Below are positions 54,513 to 62,275 of a DNA stretch of 64,000 nt, one piece after another (within the stretch, counting starts at the first letter, position 1; every line of letters starts with the position of its first letter). The notes below the pieces were generated by a model. It did no database searches. It saw only the letters and a list, made by a program, of their open reading frames with translations, and had not been told where the DNA came from. The position numbers and the translations under genes are program-made. This DNA is from Ectopseudomonas toyotomiensis (GTDB lineage Bacteria > Pseudomonadota > Gammaproteobacteria > Pseudomonadales > Pseudomonadaceae), in contig NZ_FOXK01000011.1 of the NCBI RefSeq assembly GCF_900115695.1, forward strand, positions 124,001 to 188,000, read 5' to 3'.

Positions 54513-55412
54513 TTAATGCTGCCAGTGCGCCTCGCTGGCCAGCCGTTCGGCAATGAAGTCCAGCAGCAGGCGCATCGCCGGCAGCATCTGTCGACGGGTG
54601 CCGTACAGGGCATGGATGCCCAGCTCCGGCGGCCGGTAATCCGCCAGAAGCTGCACCAGGCGTCCTTCGCGTAGCAAAGCTTCGACCGAATACAGCGGTT
54701 GCAGGCTGATACCGGCACCCGCCAGCGCCGCTTCCAGCAGCACCATCGACTCGTTGGCGCTGAGGCTGCCGGACACCGAAACCGCACTCGCCTCCCCTCG
54801 ATGCTCGAACTCCCACAGGCTGCGGCCGAAGTAGGCGTAAGCCAGGCAGTTATGTCGGGCCAGATCCTCCGGGCGCTGCGGTGTGCCGTGTCGCGCCAGG
54901 TAATCCGGGCTGGCACAGACCACCGAGCGGCACACAGCCAGGCGCCGCGCGATCAGATTCGGATCGAGCTGATTGGTAATGCGCAGCGCCAGGTCGATGC
55001 GCGCCTCCACCAGATTGACCGCTTCGCTGCCCACCAGCAGGTCGACGTTGACCTGCGGGTAACGCTCGATGAAGGCCTGCAGCGCATGCACCAGCCAGGC
55101 CTGGGCGAAGGACTGGCTGCAGGTGATACGCAGGGTGCCGCGCGGCGTATCGTCCACCCCCCGGCCGATTGCCTGCATACGCTCGGCCAGGGCCAACATC
55201 TCGCGGCACTGCGGCAGCATCTGCTCGCCGGCCGCTGTCAGGCTCAAGCGCCGTGTGCTGCGGTGCAACAGGCGCACACCGGACCAGGCTTCCAGCTCGG
55301 CGAGGTAGCGCGAAACCATCGCCCGCGACATGTCCAGCGCCTCGGCAGCGGCCGTCTGACTGCCCCGCTCCAGTACCTCGACGAACACCCGCGCCGCCAT
55401 CAGTCGATCCAT
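54513..55412 (-). CDS. LysR-family transcriptional regulator
   Basis: A 299-residue regulator with the HTH at ~2-60 (DRLMAARVFVEVLERGSQTAAAEALDMSRAMVSRYLAELEAWSGV) and LLHRSTRRLSLTAAG linker. The effector domain contains LRITCSQSFAQAWLVHALQAFIERYPQV and the CRSVVCASPDYLARHGTPQ stretch, typical of the LysR group near DmlR/PgrR. It is divergently transcribed from the MBL-fold gene with a 102-base gap, a common arrangement for a regulator and its target. Effector unknown. Confidence 0.9.
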   Translation of the reverse strand: MDRLMAARVFVEVLERGSQTAAAEALDMSRAMVSRYLAELEAWSGVRLLHRSTRRLSLTAAGEQMLPQCREMLALAERMQAIGRGVDDTPRGTLRITCSQSFAQAWLVHALQAFIERYPQVNVDLLVGSEAVNLVEARIDLALRITNQLDPNLIARRLAVCRSVVCASPDYLARHGTPQRPEDLARHNCLAYAYFGRSLWEFEHRGEASAVSVSGSLSANESMVLLEAALAGAGISLQPLYSVEALLREGRLVQLLADYRPPELGIHALYGTRRQMLPAMRLLLDFIAERLASEAHWQH

Positions 55413-55514
55413 GATTCGCTCGATTCATGCAACAAATATGGCCAGCTTACGGGGATTTTCGCTCGACAGGTAGCGCATAAGATGCGCCGCACCCTATCTG
55501 CCTGGAGATCGTTC

Positions 55515-56378
55515 ATGTCCCACGTCACCCGTTTTATCGCCGGCCTCGGCCTGCTCGCCGCTGCCAGCGGCGCCCTCGCCCAGTCGCTGACACTGGACAC
55601 CTACAACCCGCGTGAAGCCGCTGTATTTCCTGTCAGCTCGACCCTGATCAGCGGCGAGAAGGACGCCATCCTGGTGGATGCGCAGTTCTCCAACGATGAG
55701 GCGCAGGAACTGGTCGAACGTATCCGCGCCAGCGGCAAGCGCCTGACCACCATCTTCATCAGCCATGGCGACCCGGATTTCTACTTCGGCCTCGACGTTC
55801 TGACCCGCGCCTACCCCGAAGCCAAGGTGCTGGCCACGCCGGCCACCGTCGCCTATATCGAGAAGACCCGCGCGCCCAAGCTGGCTTACTGGGGGCCGAT
55901 TCTCAAGGATAGCGCGCCGGCCCGTACCGTTGTGCCCGGAGCCCTGCAGGGCAATCAGCTGCAGCTGGAAGGCCAGCGTATCGAGGTGGTCGGCCATGAC
56001 CCGCAACACACCAGCCTGTGGATTCCCGGCATCAAGGCCGTGGTCGGCGGCGTGCTGACCAGCGCCAACATCCACCTATGGGTGGCTGACGCGCAGAGCG
56101 TCGGGGCTCGGCAAAGCTGGCTGAAGTCGCTGGATGAACTCGAAGCCCTGCAACCGACCAGCCTGGTGCCAGGCCACTACCTGGGCGAGCCGGCGATGGA
56201 TCTGGCCGACCTGCGCTTCACCCGCGACTACCTGCGGGCTCTGGAGCAGGAACTGCCGAAAGCCAAGGACGCCCAGGCGCTGATCACGGCGATGAAGGCA
56301 CGCTTTCCAGGGCTGCAGGATGACAGCAGCCTGGAGCTGAGCGCCAAGGTACTCAAGGGCGAGATGCAGTGGCCTTGA
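55515..56378 (+). CDS. MBL-fold hydrolase-like protein with altered metal ligands
   Basis: A 287-residue exported protein, signal peptide MSHVTRFIAGLGLLAAASGALA cleaved before QSLTLDTYNP. The MBL core shows SSTLISGEKDAILVDAQFS and TIFISHGDPDFYFGLDVL where the usual HxHxDH is seen; here it reads HGDPDF, so the second and last histidines are Asp and Phe. A later GHDPQHTSLWIPGIKAVVGG and LVPGHYLGEP retain ligand-like residues. Activity may use a different metal set or be lost. It is divergent from the LysR gene at 54513. Substrate unknown. Confidence 0.82.
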   Translation: MSHVTRFIAGLGLLAAASGALAQSLTLDTYNPREAAVFPVSSTLISGEKDAILVDAQFSNDEAQELVERIRASGKRLTTIFISHGDPDFYFGLDVLTRAYPEAKVLATPATVAYIEKTRAPKLAYWGPILKDSAPARTVVPGALQGNQLQLEGQRIEVVGHDPQHTSLWIPGIKAVVGGVLTSANIHLWVADAQSVGARQSWLKSLDELEALQPTSLVPGHYLGEPAMDLADLRFTRDYLRALEQELPKAKDAQALITAMKARFPGLQDDSSLELSAKVLKGEMQWP

Positions 56379-56657
56379 AGCGTTGCGCTGCCTGACGCGG
56401 CCACGTTAGCGCCCTTGTCGAACATCAGGGTCGCCTCCTGCCCTGATGGTCGCACCCGTGATGCATACGCCTGACAGCGTCTCTGACCTGTCGGGCGTTG
56501 CCGTTTCAGGACCGGCAAAACCTGTACAGCCCGCACAAGCGCCGGCGTGACTCGGCAGCCATTGCACGAACGTGCACGAAAGGGCTTGCAAAGAAGGGCA
56601 AACGGCTATACAAAAACTGTACACAAATAAACCTTGTACAGCTTTGGGTAAATCGAC
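56379..56657. other. Intergenic region before the acyl-CoA dehydrogenase
   Basis: 279 bases with no supported gene. AT-rich stretches around 56596-56650 (ctatacaaaaactgtacacaaataaacc, with tgtaca words repeated at 56521, 56618 and 56636) may hold the promoter and an operator for the acdA-type gene, but no defined motif can be assigned. Confidence 0.4.
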
Positions 56658-58436
56658 ATGCCGTCCTACCGTGCTCCGCTGCGTGACATGCGCTTCGTGT
56701 TCGAAGAATTGCTCGACGCCTATACCCTGCTGCAAACGCTGCCCGAACAGCGTGAGCTCACTGCCGACCTCGGCGGCGCAATTCTCGAAGAAGCGGCCAA
56801 GCTGGCCGAGAACGTACTCGCACCCCTCAATGGCCCCGGTGACAAGCAGGGCTGCCAGTACGACCCGCAGACCCGCAGCGTGCGCACCCCCGACGGTTTC
56901 AAGGCCGCCTATCAGCACTTCGCCGAAGGCGGCTGGACGGCACTGGCCTGCACGCCTCGGTTCGGCGGCCAGGGCCTGCCCCACGTACTCAACATGCTGG
57001 TCGAGGAGATGACCTGCTCGGCCAACCTGTCGCTCGGCATGTACCCCGGCCTGACCCACGGCGCCATCAACGCCCTGACCAGCCATGGCACGCCCGAGCA
57101 GCAGGCGACCTATCTGCCGCGCCTGATAAGCGGCGAGTGGACCGGCACCATGTGCCTGACCGAAGCGCAGTGCGGCACCGACCTTGGCCTGATCCGCACC
57201 CGCGCCGTGCCGCAGGCCGATGGCAGCTATGCCATCACCGGCACCAAGATCTGGATCACCGGCGGCGAGCACGATCTGGTCGACAACATCGTCCACCTGG
57301 TGCTGGCCAAGCTGCCGGACGCACCGGACAGCGTCAAAGGTATCTCCCTGTTCCTCGTGCCCAAGGTACTGGAGGACGGCAGCCGCAACCCGGCCTTCTG
57401 TGGCGGCCTGGAGCACAAGATGGGCATCAAGGGCTCGGCCACCTGCGTGATGAATTTCGAAGGTGCCAAGGGTTGGCTGATCGGCGAGCCGAACAAGGGC
57501 CTGAGCTGCATGTTCACCATGATGAACTCGGCGCGCCTGATGGTCGGCATGCAGGGTCTGGGCGTGGCCGAAAGCGCCTACCAGATCGCCCTGGGCTTCG
57601 CTCGCGAACGCTTGCAGAGCCGCTCCATCTCCGGGCCCAAGGCCGCCGACAAACCGGCCGACCCGATCACCGTGCACCCGGACGTACGGCGCATGCTGCT
57701 GCGGCAGAAGGTGATGATCGAAGGCTGCCGCGCCCTCGCTTACTTCGCCGGCCTGCAGCAGGACATCGCCCACGGCGCCGAAGATGCCGAAACGCGCAGC
57801 CGCGCCGACGATCTGGTGCAATTGCTCACACCGGTGGTGAAGGCCTTCCTCACCGATGAAGGCTTCACCTGCGCCAACGAGGGCCTGCAGGTGCTGGGCG
57901 GCTCCGGTTTCACCGAAGACTGGGGGATCGAGCAACTGGTGCGCGACAGCCGCATCACCCGTATCTACGAAGGCACCAACGGCATCCAGGCGCTCGATCT
58001 GGTTGGTCGCAAGCTCGCACTCGGAGGCGGTCGCGCCGTGCGCGCGTTTTTCGCCCTGGTCGAAGGCTGGCTCAAGAACAATGCCGATGCCCCGCATGCC
58101 ACTGCGGTGACCCAGGCGTTGAAGCAACTGCAGCAGGCCACCCTGTGGCTGGCCAGCGAAGGCAGCAAGGACCCGGAGCAGGCTGCGGCAGCGGCAACGC
58201 CCTATCTACGCCTGTTCGGCCTGACCAGCCTGGCCTGGTTGTGGTCGCAACAAGCCCAGCTGGCCCAGCGCCAACTCGATGCCGGCAGTTCGGAAACCCA
58301 TTTCTATGCGGCCAAGATCAAGTCCGCCGATTTCTTCATGGCCCGCATCCTGCCAGAAACCGACGCCCTGCTCAGCGAGATCAAGGCAGGCAAGGCGACA
58401 CTGATGGCCTTCACTGACGAGGAGTTCGCCGCCTGA
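56658..58436 (+). CDS. Acyl-CoA dehydrogenase, long C-terminal-domain type
   Basis: A 592-residue dehydrogenase of the DmdC/AcdA group with an extra C-terminal domain. CLTEAQCGTDLGLIRTRA and ITGTKIWITGGEHDLVDN are the FAD-contact segments; GSATCVMNFEGAKGWLIG is also conserved. The catalytic glutamate is in RIYEGTNGIQALDL near residue 440. It would introduce a double bond alpha-beta in an acyl-CoA; medium/long-chain fatty acids or methylmercaptopropionyl-CoA are possible. No fad neighbours are present. A strong terminator follows. Confidence 0.9.
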   Translation: MPSYRAPLRDMRFVFEELLDAYTLLQTLPEQRELTADLGGAILEEAAKLAENVLAPLNGPGDKQGCQYDPQTRSVRTPDGFKAAYQHFAEGGWTALACTPRFGGQGLPHVLNMLVEEMTCSANLSLGMYPGLTHGAINALTSHGTPEQQATYLPRLISGEWTGTMCLTEAQCGTDLGLIRTRAVPQADGSYAITGTKIWITGGEHDLVDNIVHLVLAKLPDAPDSVKGISLFLVPKVLEDGSRNPAFCGGLEHKMGIKGSATCVMNFEGAKGWLIGEPNKGLSCMFTMMNSARLMVGMQGLGVAESAYQIALGFARERLQSRSISGPKAADKPADPITVHPDVRRMLLRQKVMIEGCRALAYFAGLQQDIAHGAEDAETRSRADDLVQLLTPVVKAFLTDEGFTCANEGLQVLGGSGFTEDWGIEQLVRDSRITRIYEGTNGIQALDLVGRKLALGGGRAVRAFFALVEGWLKNNADAPHATAVTQALKQLQQATLWLASEGSKDPEQAAAAATPYLRLFGLTSLAWLWSQQAQLAQRQLDAGSSETHFYAAKIKSADFFMARILPETDALLSEIKAGKATLMAFTDEEFAA

Positions 58437-58462
58437 TCGCAGGCGGCACTGACAAGCTGCGC

Positions 58463-58508
58463 AATCCGACAACCCACCTCTCCCCTTTTTGGTTGTCGGA
58501 TTTTTTTA
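58463..58508 (+). terminator. Rho-independent terminator
   Basis: aatccgacaacc (58463-58474) and ggttgtcggatt (58491-58502) form a 12-bp stem, followed by a run of T to 58507. It ends the acyl-CoA dehydrogenase transcript 30 bases after its stop. Confidence 0.92.
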
Positions 58509-58566
58509 TTGGCTACCCGCGGCCATTCGATGGCCGCGGCCAACTGCAACTGCGGAGGGATGACTC

Positions 58567-59112
58567 ATGGCAGCCCTGACATCACGCCTCTGTTCGGCCC
58601 TGCTGCTGACGCTGGCACTTGCCAGCACCTCGGTGCAAGCCAACAACCAGAGCGGCTGGCGTGAACAGCTACCGCAGGCCGAGCTGGTCGGCAGCGGTGA
58701 TTTCAGCTGGTTCGGTTTCTCGGTCTACAACGCCAAGCTATGGAGCCCGGCGCAGCAGGTGGATTTCTCCCAGCCCTTCGCCCTGGAGCTGACCTACAGG
58801 CGCACCATCAGCCGGGAAACCCTGGTCGAAACCAGTCTCGACGAAATACGCCGGATCAACGGCCAACCCCTCGACCGCGAACAGCAGAGCGAGTGGACGC
58901 AGCAGATGAGCCAGGCGTTCGTCGATGTGAAGGATGGCACACGCATCACCGGCGTATTCCTGCCCGACCAGGGCTGCCGCTTCTACGTCGACGGCAAACT
59001 GCAGCACGTCATCGACGATCAAGAGTTCGCCCGCGCCTTCTTCTCCATCTGGCTCGATCCGCAGACTCGCAGCCCGAAGCTGCGTGCGGCATTGCTCGGC
59101 CTTAATCCGTGA
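58567..59112 (+). CDS. Chalcone-isomerase-like periplasmic protein
   Basis: A 181-residue protein with signal peptide MAALTSRLCSALLLTLALASTSVQA. The mature part contains LVGSGDFSWFGFSVYNAKLWSP, ALELTYRRTISRETLVETSLDEI, and FVDVKDGTRITGVFLPDQGCRFYVDG, the pattern of the bacterial chalcone isomerase-like family. Function in bacteria is unknown. It is the first of three genes (with the DUF3833 lipoprotein and an SDR) that are close and co-directional, a cluster often seen in gammaproteobacteria. GGAGGGATG ribosome site. Confidence 0.88.
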   Translation: MAALTSRLCSALLLTLALASTSVQANNQSGWREQLPQAELVGSGDFSWFGFSVYNAKLWSPAQQVDFSQPFALELTYRRTISRETLVETSLDEIRRINGQPLDREQQSEWTQQMSQAFVDVKDGTRITGVFLPDQGCRFYVDGKLQHVIDDQEFARAFFSIWLDPQTRSPKLRAALLGLNP

Positions 59113-59120
59113 GGTATCGC

Positions 59121-59654
59121 ATGAAAGCCCTATTGATTGTGCTGAGCAGCCTGCTGCTGATCAGCTGCGGCCAGGTCCCGGTCGAACGTTACGCCAACGA
59201 GAAACCCGTGCTGGATCTGCCCACCTACTTCTCCGGGCCGGTGCAAGCCTGGGGCATGTTCCAGGACCGCTCCGGCGAAGTGATCAAGCGCTTTCACGTC
59301 GATATCCAGAGTCGCCGCGAGGGCGACAAGCTGATCCTCGATGAACGTTTCCTGTACAGCGACGGCACCCGCCAGCGCCGGGTCTGGACGCTGACGCCCG
59401 ACGGTACGGGACGCTGGATCGGCACCGCTGACGACGTGGTCGGCGAAGCCATAGGCGAAGTGGCCGGCAACGCCCTGCGTTGGCGTTACCACCTCAACCT
59501 GCCGGTGGACGATACGACCTATGTCGTTTACTTCGATGACTGGATGTACCTGATGGACGACGACACCCTGATCAACCGCTCGGTCATGAGCAAGTTCGGC
59601 ATCGAACTCGGTCAGGTCACGCTGTTCTTTCGCCGTGGCGCCGCTCAGCCATGA
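59121..59654 (+). CDS. DUF3833 lipoprotein
   Basis: A 177-residue lipoprotein. ATG 59121 (MKALLIVLSSLLLISCGQVPVERY) gives a lipobox LISC with Cys16; an upstream GTG is rejected. The DUF3833 core follows: LPTYFSGPVQAWGMFQDRSGEVIKRFHVDIQ and EVAGNALRWRYHLNLPVDDTTYVVYFDDWMYLMDDDTLINRS. Its start is 8 bases after the previous stop and its stop overlaps the next gene by four bases, so it belongs to a tight three-gene operon. Role unknown; perhaps envelope lipid-linked. Confidence 0.88.
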   Translation: MKALLIVLSSLLLISCGQVPVERYANEKPVLDLPTYFSGPVQAWGMFQDRSGEVIKRFHVDIQSRREGDKLILDERFLYSDGTRQRRVWTLTPDGTGRWIGTADDVVGEAIGEVAGNALRWRYHLNLPVDDTTYVVYFDDWMYLMDDDTLINRSVMSKFGIELGQVTLFFRRGAAQP

Positions 59655-60349
59655 CCCTGCACAGCCTGGGCAACGGATACAAGGCGCTAGTGATTGGCGC
59701 CAGCGGCACCATCGGCCAGGCCTTCTGTCAGTTGCTGCGCGCCGACCCCAACTGCGCCGGCGTACGTGAGCTGAGCCGTAGCAGCTCACCGGCGCTCGAT
59801 CTGGAAGAGCCTGCCAGCATCGCCGAAGCCGCAGCAGCCTTGGCGGACGAAGGGCCGTATCAGTTGATCCTGCACACGGCCGGACTGCTACATCGCCCGG
59901 GCATAGCGCCGGAGAAAAGCCTGGCGGCGATCGAAGCCGATGCACTGCAGGCGATATTCCAAGTCAATGCGCTGGGGCCGGCTCTGGTGCTGCGCCACTT
60001 CCTGCCACTGCTCGACAAACAGGGCGCCATGGCCATGCTTTCGGCCAAGGTCGGCAGCATCGGCGACAACCGCCTCGGTGGTTGGTACGCCTACCGAGCG
60101 TCCAAGGCGGCGCTGAACATGCTGATCAAGACCGCCGCGATCGAGCTGGCACGCAGCAAGCCCAAGGCACGCCTGCTCAGCCTGCATCCCGGCACGGTCA
60201 TCTCTCCCCTGTCGCAACCCTTTCGCGGTGCCAGTGCTGCGCGACCGGCCGAGCAGGCCGCCGCTGAAATGCTGCAAGTGATCGACGGTCTGGGGCCCGA
60301 GCACAGCGGCAGCTTCCACGCCTACGACGGCCAGCCCTTGCCGTGGTGA
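59651..60349 (+). CDS. SDR-family protein, CsgA-like group
   Basis: A 232-residue short-chain dehydrogenase. NAD motif LVIGASGTIGQAFCQLL is at the N-terminus; the catalytic Ser, Tyr and Lys are in MLSAKVGSIG and YAYRASKAALNML, and LHPGTVISPLSQPFR follows. It belongs to the shorter SDRs annotated as CsgA/cell-signalling-like, often next to DUF3833 and chalcone-isomerase-like genes. Substrate unknown. The ATGA overlap with the DUF3833 gene indicates coupling. Confidence 0.88.
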   Translation: MTLHSLGNGYKALVIGASGTIGQAFCQLLRADPNCAGVRELSRSSSPALDLEEPASIAEAAAALADEGPYQLILHTAGLLHRPGIAPEKSLAAIEADALQAIFQVNALGPALVLRHFLPLLDKQGAMAMLSAKVGSIGDNRLGGWYAYRASKAALNMLIKTAAIELARSKPKARLLSLHPGTVISPLSQPFRGASAARPAEQAAAEMLQVIDGLGPEHSGSFHAYDGQPLPW

Positions 60350-60376
60350 CAGCAGTCAGGCAACGCGGCCTGGGCA

Positions 60377-60928
60377 TCAGGGGCGAGGCTGGCCCGCGCC
60401 CTTGAGAAAGAACTGCTCGAGCACCGCCAGCGAACGCGCACTGGCGGCGCGGCCACGACGCTCGGCATCGACCATGCCATAGATCAGCGACACGAACAAT
60501 TCGGTCAACAGCTCGGCGGTGATGTCGATGCGAAAGTACCCCTCCTGCTGGCCACGCAGGAAGAAGCTGTCCAATGCATCGGTGTAGGCGATCCAGCGTG
60601 CCCCGTCCTGGTCCGGGTCGAGACTGTCGGGGCGGTACTGGAAGATCATGAACACCAGCAACTCGCGGTGTCTGAGGTGATTTTCGATCAGGTTGCGCAA
60701 TGCCTGCGCCACATCGGCGACCTGCAGGTCGGCGTCTTCGATCACCTGGTTGAGCGCTGCCTGACTGTGATTCATCAGGCGCTCGACCAGGCTGTCACGC
60801 GTGCCACAGAAACGATGCAAGGTGGCCTTGCTGACGCCCGCGGCTTCGGCCAGATCTTTCAGCGTCGCCCGCGGGCGATCGACGATGGCAACAGCCAGGG
60901 CCTTGAGCAGTTTTTCATCATTGGACAT
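60377..60928 (-). CDS. TetR-family regulator of the RND operon
   Basis: A 183-residue regulator. The HTH is at ~18-62 (RATLKDLAEAAGVSKATLHRFCGTRDSLVERLM). The C-terminal part is all-helical and holds the ligand pocket. It is divergent from the RND adaptor gene; the 171-base gap contains a perfect 20-base palindrome at 61018-61037 that is the likely operator. As in MexR/TtgR/MexL-type circuits it should repress the efflux operon until a toxic ligand binds. Start MSNDEKLLKALAVAIV is the only fitting ATG. Confidence 0.9.
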   Translation of the reverse strand: MSNDEKLLKALAVAIVDRPRATLKDLAEAAGVSKATLHRFCGTRDSLVERLMNHSQAALNQVIEDADLQVADVAQALRNLIENHLRHRELLVFMIFQYRPDSLDPDQDGARWIAYTDALDSFFLRGQQEGYFRIDITAELLTELFVSLIYGMVDAERRGRAASARSLAVLEQFFLKGAGQPRP

Positions 60929-61017
60929 CGCAGGCCCTCCGCTTGAGCAGCGCGCATTGTGCAGAAAAAGTCCCCAGACTCAACGGGGACTTACAATTTT
61001 GCTCACAAAAGATCCAT

Positions 61018-61037
61018 ATGAGTCAATATTGACTCAT
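61018..61037. promoter_or_regulatory. Likely TetR operator
   Basis: ATGAGTCAATATTGACTCAT, a perfect 20-base palindrome in the gap between the divergent TetR and RND genes, 62 bases before the adaptor start. A hairpin agtcccc/ggggact lies at 60969-60991, nearer to the TetR gene. Confidence 0.8.
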
Positions 61038-61099
61038 TTTGACCAAGGCATGATCATTCGCGCCTTTCAAGGAAAATGGATCTCACTCCAGGTGACAGC

Positions 61100-62260
61100 A
61101 TGAGCACAATTCGCGGACGTTACGTTTTTTCAGTGGTCGCTCTACTGGCGGCAATCGGCCTGGCCGGCTGCGACAAAGGCGAGCAAGGAGGGGGTGAGGC
61201 GCCACCACGCGAGGTCGACGTGCTGACCGTCAAGACCGAGCCGTTCACCGTGATCGCCGAACTGCCAGGCCGAATCGAGCCGGTGCGGGTCGCCGAAGTA
61301 CGCGCCCGGGTCGCCGGCATCGTGCTCGAACGCACCTTCGAGGAAGGCGCCGACGTCAAGGCCGGCGACCTGCTGTTCCAGATCGACCCGGCACCGTTCA
61401 AGGCCGCCCTGTCGCGTGCTCAGGGCGAACTGGCCCGCGCCGAGGCGCAGCTGTTCCAGGCGCAGGCCACGGTCAAGCGCTACGAGCCACTGGTGAAGAT
61501 CGATGCGGTCAGCAAGCAGGACTTCGATGTCGCCAAGGCTGCCCTGCAAAGCGCCCAGGCCGACAAGCGCTCGGCACAAGCCAGCGTGGAAACCGCGCGG
61601 CTGGATCTGGGTTATGCCGAAGTGCGCGCGCCCATTGCCGGACGCATCGGCCGCGCCCAGGTGACCGAAGGCGCGCTGGTCGGCCAGGGTGAAGCCACCC
61701 TGCTCGCCCGCATTCAGCAGCTCGACCCGGTCTACGCCGACTTCACCCAGCCGGCCGCCGATGCCCTGCGTCTGCGCGCTGCCATCGCCGATGGCAAGGT
61801 TGCCGGTGCAGCCGATCAGCCCTTGTCGCTGCGCGTCGATGGCACCGATATCGAGAGCAAAGGCACCCTGCTGTTCACCGATATCTCGGTGGATCGCAGC
61901 ACCGGCCAGATCGCCCTGCGCGGCCGCTTCGACAACCCGCAAGGCGTGCTGCTGCCCGGCATGTACGTGCGCGTGCTGACGCCGCAGGGGCTGAACCAGA
62001 ACGCCATCCTGGTGCCGCAGCGTGCCGTGCAGCGTGCTGCCGACGGCCAGGCCAGCGTGATGCTGCTGGGCGAAGACGACACCGTCGAGGTTCGCCAGGT
62101 CACCACCGGCGCCATGCACGGCTCACGCTGGCTGATCGCCGAAGGCCTCGCGGCCGGCGACAAGGTGATCACCAGCTCGCTGGCTGCCATCAAGCCCGGC
62201 GCCAAGGTCGTGCCGCGCGAGGAAGCTGACGCGCACGCTCCACAATCCCAGGCGCAGTAA
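61100..62260 (+). CDS. RND efflux periplasmic adaptor (MexA/TtgA type)
   Basis: A 386-residue membrane-fusion lipoprotein. ATG 61100 (MSTIRGRYVFSVVALLAAIGLAGCDKG) gives a lipobox LAGC. The barrel-sandwich (lipoyl) part includes AELPGRIEPVRVAEVRARVAGIVLERTFEEGADV; the helical hairpin is at ~100-170; AEVRAPIAGRIGRAQVTEGALV and LRGRFDNPQGVLLPGMYVRV follow. It links the inner-membrane pump to an outer-membrane channel. No outer-membrane gene is visible yet, as the window ends inside the pump gene. Close to MexA/MexJ/TtgA-like adaptors; no exact name is given. Confidence 0.92.
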   Translation: MSTIRGRYVFSVVALLAAIGLAGCDKGEQGGGEAPPREVDVLTVKTEPFTVIAELPGRIEPVRVAEVRARVAGIVLERTFEEGADVKAGDLLFQIDPAPFKAALSRAQGELARAEAQLFQAQATVKRYEPLVKIDAVSKQDFDVAKAALQSAQADKRSAQASVETARLDLGYAEVRAPIAGRIGRAQVTEGALVGQGEATLLARIQQLDPVYADFTQPAADALRLRAAIADGKVAGAADQPLSLRVDGTDIESKGTLLFTDISVDRSTGQIALRGRFDNPQGVLLPGMYVRVLTPQGLNQNAILVPQRAVQRAADGQASVMLLGEDDTVEVRQVTTGAMHGSRWLIAEGLAAGDKVITSSLAAIKPGAKVVPREEADAHAPQSQAQ

Positions 62261-62275
62261 GCCGGAGAGAACCCC

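Noticed and set aside
56406..58127. 573-residue minus-strand open frame opposite the acyl-CoA dehydrogenase
   Set aside because: Antisense shadow of a gene with complete family motifs.
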